This document shows, piece by piece, positions 1 to 8,966 of a stretch of DNA of 48,851 nucleotides. Below the pieces are notes generated by a model. The model ran no database searches. It saw only the letters and a program-made list of their open reading frames with translations, and was not told where the DNA came from. Position 1 is the first letter of the stretch; the number at the start of each line of letters is the position of its first letter. The stretch covers positions 1 to 48,851 of the forward strand of contig PXSA01000028.1 in NCBI GenBank assembly GCA_003023565.1. The letters are read 5' to 3'. The position numbers were made by a program, and so were the translations under genes. This DNA is from Halobacteriales archaeon QS_9_68_17 (GTDB lineage: Archaea > Halobacteriota > Halobacteria > Halobacteriales > Natronoarchaeaceae).

Positions 1-931
1 CGGGGCGGAGGATCGCGCGGTCGAGCATGTCGAAGCGGTTGGTGGCGGCGATGATGCGGATGTTGCCGCGGTCCTCGAAGCCGTCCATCTCCGAGAGCAA
101 CTGCATCATGGTGCGCTGGACCTCGGCGTCGCCGGAGGTCTTGCTCTCGGTGCGTTTGGCCGCGATCGCGTCTATCTCGTCGATGAAGATGATAGACGGC
201 TGGCGCTCGGAGGCGAGTTCGAACAGGTCGCGGACGAGCCGCGACCCCTCGCCGATGAACTTCCGGACGAGCTCGGAGCCGGCCATCTTGATGAAGGTGG
301 CGTCGGTCTCGTTCGCGACGGCCTTCGCCAGCATCGTCTTCCCGGTGCCCGGCGGGCCGTGCAGGAGGACGCCGCTCGGCGGCTCGATGCCGGCCTCCGC
401 GAACTGCTCGGGACGGACGAGCGGTTCCTCGACGGCTTCGCGGACCTCCATCACCTGCTCGTCGATGCCCCCGATGTCCTCGTAGCGGACGTCGGGGCTC
501 TCGTCGATCTCCATCGCCTGTGCGCGGGCGTCGGTCTCGTTGTCGAGGATCGTCTGGACGCTGAAGGAGTCGTTGACGGCGACGCGGTCGCCGGCCTCTA
601 GCGTGTCCTGCATCCGCGGGGAGACCTCGGTGAGGACCTCCTGGTTGTTGCCGTGCTGTTTGACGACGATCTCGTCGTCCGAGACCTCTTCGACGGTGGC
701 GACGTACAGCGACGACGTCTTGAGCTTCTCGTTCTCGCGCTCCAGCTTGTCGACGTCGGCACGCAGTTCCTGCCGGCGGGCGTCGGCGGCGTCTAGCTGT
801 TCGGTCAACTCGTCGTGGACGTCGACGATCTCCGCGAAATGCTCGCGGAGCGCTTCGATGCGCTCCTCGTCGCTCATCTCGGGGTCGAGGTCGAGGCGGG
901 GTCTGTCGGGGAGCGAGGGGCTGCGTGACAT
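1..931 (-). CDS. pan: Proteasome-activating nucleotidase (PAN), 3' end beyond window
   Basis: AAA+ ATPase that unfolds substrates and feeds them into the archaeal 20S proteasome in the cytoplasm. About 310 residues are visible from an ATG at 929-931. In order they show a charged N-terminal coiled coil (about residues 20-70), an OB-type segment (about 70-140), Walker A GPPGTGKT near residue 192 and Walker B IIFIDEID near residue 250. The AAA+ core continues to the left window edge, where the reading frame is still open, so roughly the last quarter is missing. The coiled coil plus OB domain before a single AAA+ module separates PAN from CDC48-type ATPases. Haloarchaea often have two PAN paralogues; which one this is cannot be told here. 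Confidence 0.95.
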   Translation of the reverse strand, partial: MSRSPSLPDRPRLDLDPEMSDEERIEALREHFAEIVDVHDELTEQLDAADARRQELRADVDKLERENEKLKTSSLYVATVEEVSDDEIVVKQHGNNQEVLTEVSPRMQDTLEAGDRVAVNDSFSVQTILDNETDARAQAMEIDESPDVRYEDIGGIDEQVMEVREAVEEPLVRPEQFAEAGIEPPSGVLLHGPPGTGKTMLAKAVANETDATFIKMAGSELVRKFIGEGSRLVRDLFELASERQPSIIFIDEIDAIAAKRTESKTSGDAEVQRTMMQLLSEMDGFEDRGNIRIIAATNRFDMLDRAILRP

Positions 932-1016
932 CAGTTACAAACGATTAGGAAACGCTCCATAAATGTGCCTTTGGGTCGCGGTCGATACTGGAGCCGGATC
1001 GGTGCCGACACTGGCG

Positions 1017-2807
1017 TCAGATCAGCGACGCCATCTCGTCTAAGTGCTCGTCGTACTCATCGAGCGCTCGCTGGACCGGCTCCGGCGAGGACATGTCGAC
1101 GCCGGCGTGGCGGAGCAGGTCAAGCGGGTACTCGCGGGAGCCGCGCTGGAGGAACTCGATGTAGCGCTGCGTGGCCGGCTCGCCCTCCTCCAGGATGCCC
1201 TGGGCGAGCGCGACGGCGGCGCTGATGCCCGTCGAGTACTGGAACACGTAGTACGCCCGGTAGAAATGCGGGATGCGCATCCACTCGCGGGCGATGCGGT
1301 CGTCGACGACCGCGGGGTCGTAGAACTCCGTCTTGAGGTCGCGGAACAGTTCGTCGAGTCGGTCGGGAGTGAGCGCCTCGCCCGCCTCTTCGAGCTCGTG
1401 GACGCGGTGCTCGAAGTCGGCGAACATGGTCTGGCGGTACAGCGTCGACCGGAAGCGTTCGAGGTACTCGTTGAGGACGTGCCGGCGGAACTCGGGGTCC
1501 TCGACGGTGTCGAGGAGGTGATGGGTCAGCAGCGCCTCGTTGACCGTGCTCGCGACCTCGGCCACGAAGATCTCGTAGTCACTGTACACGTAGGGCTGCT
1601 CCTCGCTCGTGTACTGGGAGTGCAGCGAGTGGCCCAGTTCGTGGGCAAGCGTGTACATCGAGGAGATGTCGTCCTGGTAGTTCATCAGGATGAACGGCTG
1701 GGTGTCGTACGTGCCGCCGGAGTACGCACCGGCCTGTTTCCCCTCGTTCTCGTACACGTCGACCCAGCGCGACTCCAGCCCGTCGGCGACACGGGACCGG
1801 TAGTCCTCGCCGAGCGCGCCGAGCGCCTCGACGATGTGCTCTTTGGCCTCTTCGTACTCGACGTCCGGGCTCTCGGACTCGGTCATGGGCATGTAGAGGT
1901 CCCACATCCGGAGTTCGTCGACGCCGAGCGCCTCGCGCTTGAGTTCGGCGTGGCGGTGGAGCGTGTCGAGGTTCCCCCGCGCGGTGTCGACGAGGTTGTC
2001 GTACACGTCGACGGGGATGTTGGGACCGTCGAGCGCCGCCTCGCGGGCGGTGTCGTAGTTGCGGGCGCGAGCTTCCTTCACGTCGGCCTTCACGCTGTTC
2101 TTGTACGCCGCGCCGACGGCGTTTCGCACCTCGCCCCACTCGTCGAAGAACCGCTCGTACACCCCGCGGCGGAACTCGCGGTCGGGGTTCTTCTGAAGCT
2201 TCGTGAAGTTGCTGAGGGTGATCTCGACGGTCTCGCCGTCGGGGTCCTCCACGGCGGGGAACCCCATGTCGGCGTTCGTCAGCATGTCGTACACCTCGCC
2301 CGTGCCGTGGGTGACCTCGCCGAGCTCGGCGAGGAGCTCCTCGACCTCCGCGGAGCGGGTGTGTTCTTTCATCCGGAGGACGTCATCGAGGTAGTGGTCG
2401 TAGCGGTCGAGGCCGTCGGTCGACGCGACCATCTCGTCGAGCCCCTCGCGCGAGAGGGTCTGGACCTCCGGCTCGATGAAACTCGCCGCGCTAGCGGAAT
2501 CGGCGTGTAGCGACTGCGCCCGGGCGGTGAGCGCCTGATACTCCCGATCGCGGGTGTCCTCGTCCCGGCGCATGCGGGCGTAGGCGTACACCTTCGACAC
2601 GTCGCGCATGATCTCGTCGCGCAGTTCGAGGACTTCGAGCAGCGTCCCGCCGTCGTCGGCGACGCGGCCCTCGTAGGCCGACAGCCCCTCGACGCGCTCG
2701 GCGACGTCCTCGTAGGTCGACTCCCACTCGTCGTCGGTCGCGTACACGCTCTCTAGGTCCCACTTGTACTCGGTGTCTATCTCCGAGCGCTCCGATACCG
2801 AACTCAT
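1017..2807 (-). CDS. pepF: Oligoendopeptidase F (M3 family metallopeptidase)
   Basis: Cytoplasmic zinc endopeptidase that cuts short peptides, plausibly proteasome products given PAN next door. It has 596 residues, the usual family length. The zinc site HELGHSLH (HExxH) lies near residue 387, followed by the downstream glutamate region EIFVAEVASTVNEALL. The conserved C-terminal block FYRAYYVFQYSTGISAA is present. The start codon is the ATG at 2805-2807. It is transcribed in the same direction as PAN but separated from it by about 85 bp, so an operon is possible but not shown. No frame defects are seen. Confidence 0.95.
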   Translation of the reverse strand: MSSVSERSEIDTEYKWDLESVYATDDEWESTYEDVAERVEGLSAYEGRVADDGGTLLEVLELRDEIMRDVSKVYAYARMRRDEDTRDREYQALTARAQSLHADSASAASFIEPEVQTLSREGLDEMVASTDGLDRYDHYLDDVLRMKEHTRSAEVEELLAELGEVTHGTGEVYDMLTNADMGFPAVEDPDGETVEITLSNFTKLQKNPDREFRRGVYERFFDEWGEVRNAVGAAYKNSVKADVKEARARNYDTAREAALDGPNIPVDVYDNLVDTARGNLDTLHRHAELKREALGVDELRMWDLYMPMTESESPDVEYEEAKEHIVEALGALGEDYRSRVADGLESRWVDVYENEGKQAGAYSGGTYDTQPFILMNYQDDISSMYTLAHELGHSLHSQYTSEEQPYVYSDYEIFVAEVASTVNEALLTHHLLDTVEDPEFRRHVLNEYLERFRSTLYRQTMFADFEHRVHELEEAGEALTPDRLDELFRDLKTEFYDPAVVDDRIAREWMRIPHFYRAYYVFQYSTGISAAVALAQGILEEGEPATQRYIEFLQRGSREYPLDLLRHAGVDMSSPEPVQRALDEYDEHLDEMASLI

Positions 2808-2884
2808 GACCGACCCTAGGGGCAGTCCCGAGGTAAGACTTATCGTTCATGATTCTTTTCCGGCCGGCGCTCGGATCGGGAGCC

Positions 2885-4207
2885 ATGACGGAGACGGACC
2901 TCGACCGCGCGCTCGGCCGCGCCTGGCGCGACGACGCCCCGTGGGCGGTGCTCTCCCGCCTCGCCGAACTGCCGAACCGCCTCGGCGGCCACGAGGGCGA
3001 GCGCCGCGCCGCGGACGTCGTCGCGGACGCGTTCGCCGACGCCGGCGTCCGCGGCGTGACCGAACAGACCTTCCCGATGACGCGATGGACCCGCGCCACG
3101 GCGTCGCTCTCGGTCACCGACCCCGTCGAGCGTACTTTCGAGACGACCGCGTTGCCGTACTCGCCCGCCGGCGCGGTGACGGCCGACCTCGTCGACGTGG
3201 GGTACGGCACGCCGGAGGAGATAGACGCGACGGACGTCGACGGGAACGTCGTCGTCGCGAGCACGGACACGCCGCCGGACCGGCGCTTCCTCCACCGAAT
3301 GGAGAAGTACGGCCGCGCGGTCGACGCCGGCGCGGCGGCGTTCGTCTTCGCCAACCACGTCGAGGGGCAGCTGCCACCGACCGGCGCGCTCCGGTTCGAC
3401 GCCGCGGGCGAGATACCGGGCGTCGGCGTCTCGAACGAGGCCGGCGAGTGGCTCCGGGAGTACGCCGAGCGCGGCGCGACTGTCAGCGTCGCCGTGGACG
3501 CGGCGACGGAACCGGGCGAGAGCCGGAACGTCACCGGCGTCCTCGGCCCCGACACGGGGGAGGAGATCGTCGTCCTCGCGCACTACGACGCCCACGACGT
3601 CGGCGAGGGCGCGCTCGACAACGCCTGCGGCGTCGCGGTGCTGGTCGGCGCGGCGCGGGTCCTCGCCGAACTCGACCTCGGTCGCCGCGTGCGCGTCGCC
3701 GGCGTCGGCTGCGAGGAACTCGGACTGATAGGGAGCGAGGCGCTCGCGGACGCGCTCGACCTCGATAGCGTCCGCGCCGTCGTCAACGTCGACGGGGCGG
3801 GCCGGTTCCGCGACCTCCGAGCGTTCACGCACGCCTCCGACGCGGTGAGCGACCTCGTCGCCCGCGTCGCCGACGAGGCCGGCCACCCCTTCGTCGAGAA
3901 GTCGGACCCGCACCCGTTCAGCGACCACTGGCCCTTCCTGCGCGAGGGCGTGCCGGCGCTCCAGTTACACAGCGAGAGCGGCGAACGTGGCCGCGGCTGG
4001 ACCCACACCCGCGCCGACACCCGCGACAAGGTAGACCGCCGGAACCTCCGGACGCACGCGATGCTCGCCGCCCTGCTGGTATGCGAACTCGCGGGCGCGG
4101 ATGACCTCCCCCGCGTCGAGGCGGCGTCGCTCCGTGAAGCGTTCCGCGAACAGGCCTACGAATCGGGGATGCGCGCCGCCGGCGTCTGGCCCGACGAGTG
4201 GGGTTAG
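2885..4207 (+). CDS. M28 family zinc aminopeptidase
   Basis: Predicted co-catalytic zinc aminopeptidase of the M28 family, 440 residues. Visible metal-ligand blocks are the HYDAH segment in VVLAHYDAHDVGEGALDN, the CEELGLIGSEAL block with its catalytic and ligand glutamates, the VVNVDGAG aspartate, and a C-terminal histidine in the RGWTHTRADT segment. A protease-associated-like domain precedes the peptidase core. An upstream ATG at 2849 is in frame, but the acidic N-terminus starting MTETDLDRAL at 2885 looks like the true start. The TAG stop overlaps the TAA stop of the convergent truA gene. Substrate is unknown. Confidence 0.85.
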   Translation: MTETDLDRALGRAWRDDAPWAVLSRLAELPNRLGGHEGERRAADVVADAFADAGVRGVTEQTFPMTRWTRATASLSVTDPVERTFETTALPYSPAGAVTADLVDVGYGTPEEIDATDVDGNVVVASTDTPPDRRFLHRMEKYGRAVDAGAAAFVFANHVEGQLPPTGALRFDAAGEIPGVGVSNEAGEWLREYAERGATVSVAVDAATEPGESRNVTGVLGPDTGEEIVVLAHYDAHDVGEGALDNACGVAVLVGAARVLAELDLGRRVRVAGVGCEELGLIGSEALADALDLDSVRAVVNVDGAGRFRDLRAFTHASDAVSDLVARVADEAGHPFVEKSDPHPFSDHWPFLREGVPALQLHSESGERGRGWTHTRADTRDKVDRRNLRTHAMLAALLVCELAGADDLPRVEAASLREAFREQAYESGMRAAGVWPDEWG

Positions 4208-4998
4208 AGTCGGTCCGTTACCTCCCCGGCAACCCGCGCCCGCGTCCGCCACTCCGCCCGCTTCCCGCCGAACACCGCCCGCGCGCTCGCCGCGGCCTCC
4301 TCGTCGACCGCGAACGCCAGGTCCGGATACTCGGCGTCGACGAGCACCAGCGGGTGCGCGGGCGCGGGCGGGACGCCCTCGTGGCCGGGGAGCGGGTCGG
4401 ACGCGAGAACGCGCTCGGTCTTCTCCGTCGCCGCCTCGCCGGTCGCGACCGCGCGGACCAGCGAGACGAGTCGGCGGACCAGTTGCCGCGCGAACCCGCC
4501 GGCACGGAACGTGAGCACGAGGTAGTCGCCGTCGACCGCCATCGACGCCGACAGGTCACGGACCGTCCCCTCGTCGTCGGGCGTCAGGTTGTGGAAGTCG
4601 CGCTCCCCGCGGAGGGCGTCGAGCGCGGTCCGCGCCCGCTCCGCGTCGATGTCCGGCGCGTACAGGTAGTAGACGTACTCTCGGGCGGTCGCGTGGTGGG
4701 TCGCGTGGAACCTCGCCGGCGCGTCGGCCCGCGCCCACGCCCGGACGCTCGCGGGGAGTTCCCCGTTGAACGCCGCGGGCGAGAGCCAGTCCGGCGCGTC
4801 GAACGCGACCGTCTGGGCGACGGCTGAGACGCCCGCGTCGGTCCGCCCGGCGGCGGCGTAGCCCGGCGGCGCGTCGCTCGACAGGATATCGAGGTCGCGC
4901 AGGGCGTCGAACAGCGCGCCCTCGACCGTTGGAACGTCGGGCTGGCGCTGGAACCCGTGGTACGGTCGGCCGTCGTAGGCGATCCTGTAGGCGTCCAT
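4204..4998 (-). CDS. truA: tRNA pseudouridine(38-40) synthase TruA
   Basis: Isomerises uridines at positions 38-40 of the tRNA anticodon arm. It has 264 residues. The catalytic motif AAGRTDAGVSA contains the nucleophilic aspartate, the N-terminus IAYDGRPYHGFQRQ is typical, and the C-terminal RAGGFARQLVRRLVSLV block is conserved. The ATG overlaps the TGA of the upstream SHOCT gene (ATGA), so the two are co-transcribed. It converges with the M28 gene, sharing stop-codon bases. Confidence 0.95.
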   Translation of the reverse strand: MDAYRIAYDGRPYHGFQRQPDVPTVEGALFDALRDLDILSSDAPPGYAAAGRTDAGVSAVAQTVAFDAPDWLSPAAFNGELPASVRAWARADAPARFHATHHATAREYVYYLYAPDIDAERARTALDALRGERDFHNLTPDDEGTVRDLSASMAVDGDYLVLTFRAGGFARQLVRRLVSLVRAVATGEAATEKTERVLASDPLPGHEGVPPAPAHPLVLVDAEYPDLAFAVDEEAAASARAVFGGKRAEWRTRARVAGEVTDRL

Positions 4999-5444
4999 CA
5001 GCGCCGCTCCCGCTCCAGATCGCGCTCTCCGGCGGGCGGTTCTCGCCGGTCGTCGGTCCCTCGCCGCTCGACGTACTCGCGCGCCTCGCCGACGCTCTCG
5101 GTCGCCAGCAGGTCCTCCAGCCGTCGCTCGTACTCCATCTCGTCTATCTCGCCGCGGGCGTACCGCTCGCGGAGCGTTTCGAGGGCGGCCGACTCGTCGC
5201 CGTCGTCGCTCGCTCCCGCCGCGTCCGTCTCTCGGCCGGTTTCGGCGTCCGCGTCTTCCTCCTCGCCGGTCTCCAGTTTCTTCGACAGAACGTCTGACAG
5301 CGGCAGCAGCACTGCGAACCCCAGCGCGAAGACCAGCCCGGCGAACCCGAGGTCGAAGAAGGCGGCCGTGAGTCCCGCGCCGAGGACGAGAAACACCACG
5401 ACTTCGGGGTCGAGGACGAAGTCGATCGCGTTCCGGACGTTCAT
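4998..5444 (-). CDS. SHOCT domain membrane protein
   Basis: A 148-residue protein of unknown function. Two hydrophobic segments near the N-terminus (FVLDPEVVVFLVLGAGLTAAF and the following LGFAGLVFALGFAVLL stretch) are followed by an acidic linker. A C-terminal SHOCT helix pair contains the signature LRERYARGEIDEMEYERRLEDL. The ATG at 5442-5444 (MNVRNAIDFV) is preferred over an upstream in-frame start at 5534, because the extra 30 residues are not acidic and overlap the promoter region. It overlaps truA by ATGA and probably leads that two-gene operon. Confidence 0.8.
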   Translation of the reverse strand: MNVRNAIDFVLDPEVVVFLVLGAGLTAAFFDLGFAGLVFALGFAVLLPLSDVLSKKLETGEEEDADAETGRETDAAGASDDGDESAALETLRERYARGEIDEMEYERRLEDLLATESVGEAREYVERRGTDDRREPPAGERDLERERR

Positions 5445-5536
5445 GTTCGACGGTACCAATGCACGGAACAAATAACCACCCCTAAGTGAGCGTCGATTCG
5501 CGAGGTCAGCGATCGGACCCAAAGTAACGACCATAG

Positions 5537-5787
5537 ATACGCAGTACGAACCACACGGATACTGAGAACATCAGCGTGCGCGAAGACGTCTACGAACGCT
5601 GAAACGCGAGAAACGTGCCGACGAGAGCTTCTCGGACATCATCGAGCGGCTGGCCCGGGGCGGCGAAGAGGACCATCCCCTGTTCGACCTCGTCGGGACG
5701 CTGGACGACGAGGAGGCTGCGCGAGTGCGAGATGCGACGACGGCGTTTCGAGACCGGGTCGACGGCGAGACGTCTCCCGGGACGTGA
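5537..5787 (+). pseudogene. VapB-type antitoxin remnant (frameshifted)
   Basis: The reading frame encodes ISVREDVYERL, then hits TGA at 5600. Shifting by one base restores KREKRADESFSDIIERLARG and the acidic tail LFDLVGTLDDEEAARVRDAT. This is the organisation of the small haloarchaeal VapB antitoxins that precede PIN toxins. The frame has no ATG between its upstream stop and the break. The end of the restored frame overlaps the GTG of the toxin frame by four bases, as in intact TA pairs. One lost base (CGCCTG to CGCTG) plus start loss explains the defect. Confidence 0.75.
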
Positions 5788-6159
5788 CCCTGGATTCGAC
5801 GGTTCTGGTCGACCTGACGGCGAACGACGCGGCGGCCGTCGCGAAACTGGAGGAACTCGTCGCCGACGGGGAACCGCTCGCGGTCTCGGCGCTCACCGTC
5901 ACCGACGTCGGGACCGGTCTCCGCGAGGGGTCCGCACGGAACGCGTTCGGCGACGTGCTAGCGGGTGTCACTGTCGTCGCGTTCGACCGCGACGCGGCGA
6001 GCCGCCCGGATCCAGCGCCGCCTCGAAGCCGACGGACAGCGGACCGGCGCTGTCGGCGCGATGACCGCGGCGACCGCGCTGGAGCGAGACGACGGCGTCG
6101 TCACGGGAAACGTCTCCGAGTTCCGGCGTGTCGACGGCGTTCGTGTCGCGCCGTACTAG
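5784..6159 (+). pseudogene. VapC-type PIN toxin remnant (frameshifted)
   Basis: A GTG at 5784 opens LDSTVLVDLTANDAAAVAKLEE, the first PIN motif with its catalytic aspartate. The frame continues through SALTVTDVGTGL and VTVVAFDRDA. Near 5995 it breaks and resumes one base over as ARIQRRLEADGQRTGAVGAM and VVTGNVSEFRRV, ending at the TAG at 6157-6159. In the resumed part, the position where PIN toxins usually have an aspartate (F-D-A-M) reads V-G-A-M. So the gene has both a frameshift and a lost acidic residue. The end overlaps the convergent hisS stop. Confidence 0.75.
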
Positions 6160-7514
6160 GCGATGTCCTCGTACGTCGGCGCGTCGTCGTCGCCGGGGAA
6201 CTCGTCGACAGGCACCTGCGTCTGGTCGCCGCTCGCCATGTCCTTGATGGTCAGCTCGTCGTTCTCCAGGTCCTGTTCGCCGACGATGACGACCGTCTCG
6301 GCGTTGACCGAGTCGGCGTAGTCGAGTTGCGCGCCGAAGCTCCGCCCGGCGACGTCGCTCTCGACGACGTGGCCGCGCTCGCGCAGGTCGCCGGCGACGC
6401 GGGCGGCGACGGGACGGGTGTCGCCGACCTGCAGGACGTAGTAGTCGGTCGCGAGCTCCTCGTCGGGCCGGACGCCGGCGCGCCGGCAGAGCAAGGAGAG
6501 CGTCGCGTGGCCGGGGGCGACGCCGACCGCGGGGGTGGGCTGGCCGCCGAAGCTCTCGATGAGGTCGTCGTAGCGGCCGCCGCCGAAGATAGAGCGCGAC
6601 ACCTCGCCGGTGGAGTCGAAGCACTCGAAGACGACGCCGGTGTAGTAGTCGAGGCCCCGGGCTGTCTCCAGCGACAGCGTGCAGTACTCGCGGACGCCGA
6701 AGTCCTCGGCGGCGTCCAGCACGTTCTGGAGGTTCGTCACGGCGGCTTCGACGCGGTCCGTGCCGGCGAACTCGACGAGTTCGTCGAGGTCTTCGGCGTC
6801 GACCCGGAGCAGGTCGTCGAAGCGCTCGGCCTGGTCGTAGGAGAGGCCGGCGTCGGTGAGCAGGCCGTGGTACTCCGCCTTTTCGAGCGTGTCGCTCTTG
6901 TCGACGGCACGGATGGCCGCCTCGGTGTCGACGTCGGCGTCGCCGGAACGCGCTGCGTTCCGGCCGGCTTGCGAATCCGGGGATCCGCAACCGTCGAACG
7001 ACTCCAGCAGCCCGCCGAGGATGTCGCGGTGGGAGACGCGGAAGTCGAAGTGCTCGCCGGTGAGGCCCAGATCCGTCATCGCGTCGGCGGCCCACGCGAG
7101 GATCTCGGCGTCGGCGGCGGGGTCGCTGGAGCCGAAGACGTCGACGTTCGTCTGGTAGAACTCCCGGAACCGGCCCTGCTGTGGCTCTTCGTAGCGCCAG
7201 AACGGCCGCGTCGAGAACCACTTGATGGGCTTCGACAGCTCCTGTTGCTTGGCGACGACCATCCGAGCGACCGTCGGCGTCAGCTCCGGGGTCATCGCCA
7301 CGTCGCGGCCGCCCTGGTCCTCGAAGGAGTACAGTTCCTCGACGATGCCCTCGCCGCTCTTGTCGACGTACATCCGCGTCGATTCGAGCGCCGGCGTCCC
7401 GACCTCGCGGAAGCCGTAGCGGCGGGCGGTGTCTTCCAGCGTGTCGATGGCGTCCCGCCGGGCGCTCATCTCGCCAGGGTAGAAGTCCCTGAACCCTTTG
7501 AGTCGCTCGTACAT
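6156..7514 (-). CDS. hisS: Histidyl-tRNA synthetase
   Basis: Class II aminoacyl-tRNA synthetase charging tRNA-His; 452 residues. Recognisable blocks are GFRDFYPGEM at the N-terminus, motif 2 around FRYEEP/GRFREFYQ (here FWRYEEPQQGRFREFYQTN), the histidine-binding block ARGLDYYTGVVFE, motif 3 near GGGRYDDLIE, and a C-terminal anticodon-binding domain. Between LLESFDG and VDTEAAIRAVDK lies an extra stretch of about 20 residues (CGSPDSQAGRNAARSGDAD) whose DNA holds two palindromes. I infer it is a lineage-specific insertion because the flanks would otherwise join directly. The frame is intact. Confidence 0.95.
   Translation of the reverse strand: MYERLKGFRDFYPGEMSARRDAIDTLEDTARRYGFREVGTPALESTRMYVDKSGEGIVEELYSFEDQGGRDVAMTPELTPTVARMVVAKQQELSKPIKWFSTRPFWRYEEPQQGRFREFYQTNVDVFGSSDPAADAEILAWAADAMTDLGLTGEHFDFRVSHRDILGGLLESFDGCGSPDSQAGRNAARSGDADVDTEAAIRAVDKSDTLEKAEYHGLLTDAGLSYDQAERFDDLLRVDAEDLDELVEFAGTDRVEAAVTNLQNVLDAAEDFGVREYCTLSLETARGLDYYTGVVFECFDSTGEVSRSIFGGGRYDDLIESFGGQPTPAVGVAPGHATLSLLCRRAGVRPDEELATDYYVLQVGDTRPVAARVAGDLRERGHVVESDVAGRSFGAQLDYADSVNAETVVIVGEQDLENDELTIKDMASGDQTQVPVDEFPGDDDAPTYEDIA
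6943..6990. repeat. Palindromes inside the hisS insertion
   Basis: Left hairpin 6943-6963: arm CCGGAACGC, loop GCT, perfect 9-bp stem. Right hairpin 6969-6990: arms TTGCGAATCC and GGATCCGCAA, one mismatch, two bases between the arms. Both fall inside the extra linker of HisS and keep the frame. Confidence 0.7.
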
Positions 7515-7581
7515 GTCTCCCGGTAGCGCGGGGGCGCGCTTGAAACCTGTTATCCGCGGGCGGCCGCGCCGCCGCGGAGGG

Positions 7582-8175
7582 TCACTTCCGGACGCCAGTG
7601 ACCCGCGTCTGGTCGTGGTCGGGGAACACCTCGGCGACGGCCTCCTCGCCGTGGCGCTCGGCGAGTAGCGCCCGGAGTTCGCCCTCGTAGTCCGCGCGCC
7701 GGATCTCCTCGCTGGGGCCGACGTCGAGTTCGAGGGTGGCGTCGACGACCCTGTCGACCGCGCCGCGACCGAAGCCCGACAGCGGCGCGATGTAGTCGAC
7801 GCCGTGGCGGTCTTCGAGGCTCTGGGCCTCGGCCCGGGAGACGGTCGGCACGCGGTCGTCCCGTCGCGTGCCGTCGGCGACGGCGTCGAACTCCCGCTCA
7901 GCGAGGCGTTCGAGGGCGTGTTCGTGGACGCGCTGGATACCGTTTCGGGGGTAGCCGTCCTCGTACATCCGGTCGACGGCCTCGACGGCGGCCTCGCGGT
8001 CGAGGTCGAGGCGCTCGAAGGGGAAGCCGACCGTCGCCGCGGTCTCCTCGGCGTGCGTCCACTCGTCGGTGACGCCGAAGCAGCCGGTGACGAGGGTCAC
8101 GTCGTAGAACTCCTCCAGCAGGAGCGCGGCGAGCGTCGAGTCCTTGCCCCCGCTGTAGAGCAGCCCGAGCCGCAT
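7582..8175 (-). CDS. PP-loop ATP pyrophosphatase family protein
   Basis: A 197-residue cytoplasmic protein with the PP-loop SGGKDSTLAALLL at the N-terminus, which binds ATP and adenylates a substrate in this superfamily. A second conserved region, ADGTRRDDRVPT, is typical of the nucleotide-binding site. It resembles the alpha-hydrolase-like branch related to asparagine synthetase, 7-cyano-7-deazaguanine synthase and thiolation enzymes, but lacks cysteine pairs that would point to sulfur transfer. The ATG begins one base after the stop of the PDCD5-like gene, so the two form an operon. Substrate unknown. Confidence 0.8.
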   Translation of the reverse strand: MRLGLLYSGGKDSTLAALLLEEFYDVTLVTGCFGVTDEWTHAEETAATVGFPFERLDLDREAAVEAVDRMYEDGYPRNGIQRVHEHALERLAEREFDAVADGTRRDDRVPTVSRAEAQSLEDRHGVDYIAPLSGFGRGAVDRVVDATLELDVGPSEEIRRADYEGELRALLAERHGEEAVAEVFPDHDQTRVTGVRK

Positions 8176-8176
8176 C

Positions 8177-8530
8177 TCAACGGCGCTTGATGTTGAAACT
8201 GTTCGAGTCGGGCTTGAGTTCCTTGAGGAGTTCCTTCATCTTCTCCTCGTCTATCTTCCCCTGAATGCGACCGCTCTGGGCGAGCGCGACGACCTGGCGC
8301 TCGACCTTCTCACCGAAGTCCGGCTTGCTCATCTTCACGGAGTTCAGTCGCTTGCGCGCGCCGTCGGTGAGATGCTGCCGGAGGACCGCCTGCTTCTGGG
8401 CGTCGGCCTGCTCCTGCTGGCGCTTGCGGGCCTCCTCGTTGCCGCCCTGCTGCTGCTGTTGCTCCTTGAGCTGTTCCATCTTCTTGCGTCGAAGCTCGTC
8501 GAGTTCGTCGTCGTCGGGGCTACCGCTCAT
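8177..8530 (-). CDS. PDCD5/TFAR19-family DNA-binding protein
   Basis: A 117-residue basic-acidic helical protein matching the archaeal DNA-binding family related to human PDCD5. A charged N-terminal helix is followed by a glutamine-rich run (KEQQQQQGG) and the conserved core [19 protein letters not shown]. The C-terminus [15 protein letters not shown] is near-invariant in the family. The ATG at 8528-8530 ([10 protein letters not shown]) is chosen over an in-frame start at 8563 that adds a non-conserved leader. It leads the operon with the PP-loop gene. Confidence 0.9.
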   Translation of the reverse strand: MSGSPDDDELDELRRKKMEQLKEQQQQQGGNEEARKRQQEQADAQKQAVLRQHLTDGARKRLNSVKMSKPDFGEKVERQVVALAQSGRIQGKIDEEKMKELLKELKPDSNSFNIKRR

Positions 8531-8669
8531 AGGAGCCCATTGCGTTGCTGGCGGCAAAATCATTACGGACGAGAGGGATCAGCCGACGACGGCCGACGAA
8601 CCGCGCGCAGCGAGTGGTCGGACGGAGAGAACAGAGAGCGCGAAGGAGAGCGTCGACGGTCGGTCGCGT

Positions 8670-8927
8670 CTATCGACGGGAGGTCGCGTACAGGACCGGA
8701 CCGACGATGAGCAACACGATACCGAAGTAGCGAAACTGGATGGGCGCTTGGCTGCTCGGGGTTATCAGGAAGATGAGGCCGAAGACGAGCACGTTCAGCG
8801 ACAGCACTCTCTGTGATTTCAGCGGCAGCGACCCGAGGATCGACAGCACGAACAGCAGAAAGATGGCGTGCCCGATGTTGTAGTCGAGCAGGAAATTGTC
8901 GAGCGCCTGCAGCGGTATCTCGGTCAT
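8670..8927 (-). CDS. Small membrane protein, function unknown
   Basis: 85 residues with three predicted membrane segments: IGHAIFLLFVLSILGSL, VLSLNVLVFGLIFLI and FGIVLLIVGPVLYATS. The helices are separated by short polar turns, and the stop follows two arginines. Hydrophobic pattern and ATG start (8925-8927) support a real gene. No family was recognised. It may be co-transcribed with the next small membrane gene upstream (gap about 40 bp). Confidence 0.65.
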   Translation of the reverse strand: MTEIPLQALDNFLLDYNIGHAIFLLFVLSILGSLPLKSQRVLSLNVLVFGLIFLITPSSQAPIQFRYFGIVLLIVGPVLYATSRR

Positions 8928-8966
8928 CCCTATCGGACACTGCCGCCGATTCGGTCTTTAAACTTG

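Noticed and set aside
1044-2510. Long open frame of 488 codons antisense to pepF
   Set aside because: Shadow frame of a high-GC gene; the minus strand has full M3 peptidase motifs.
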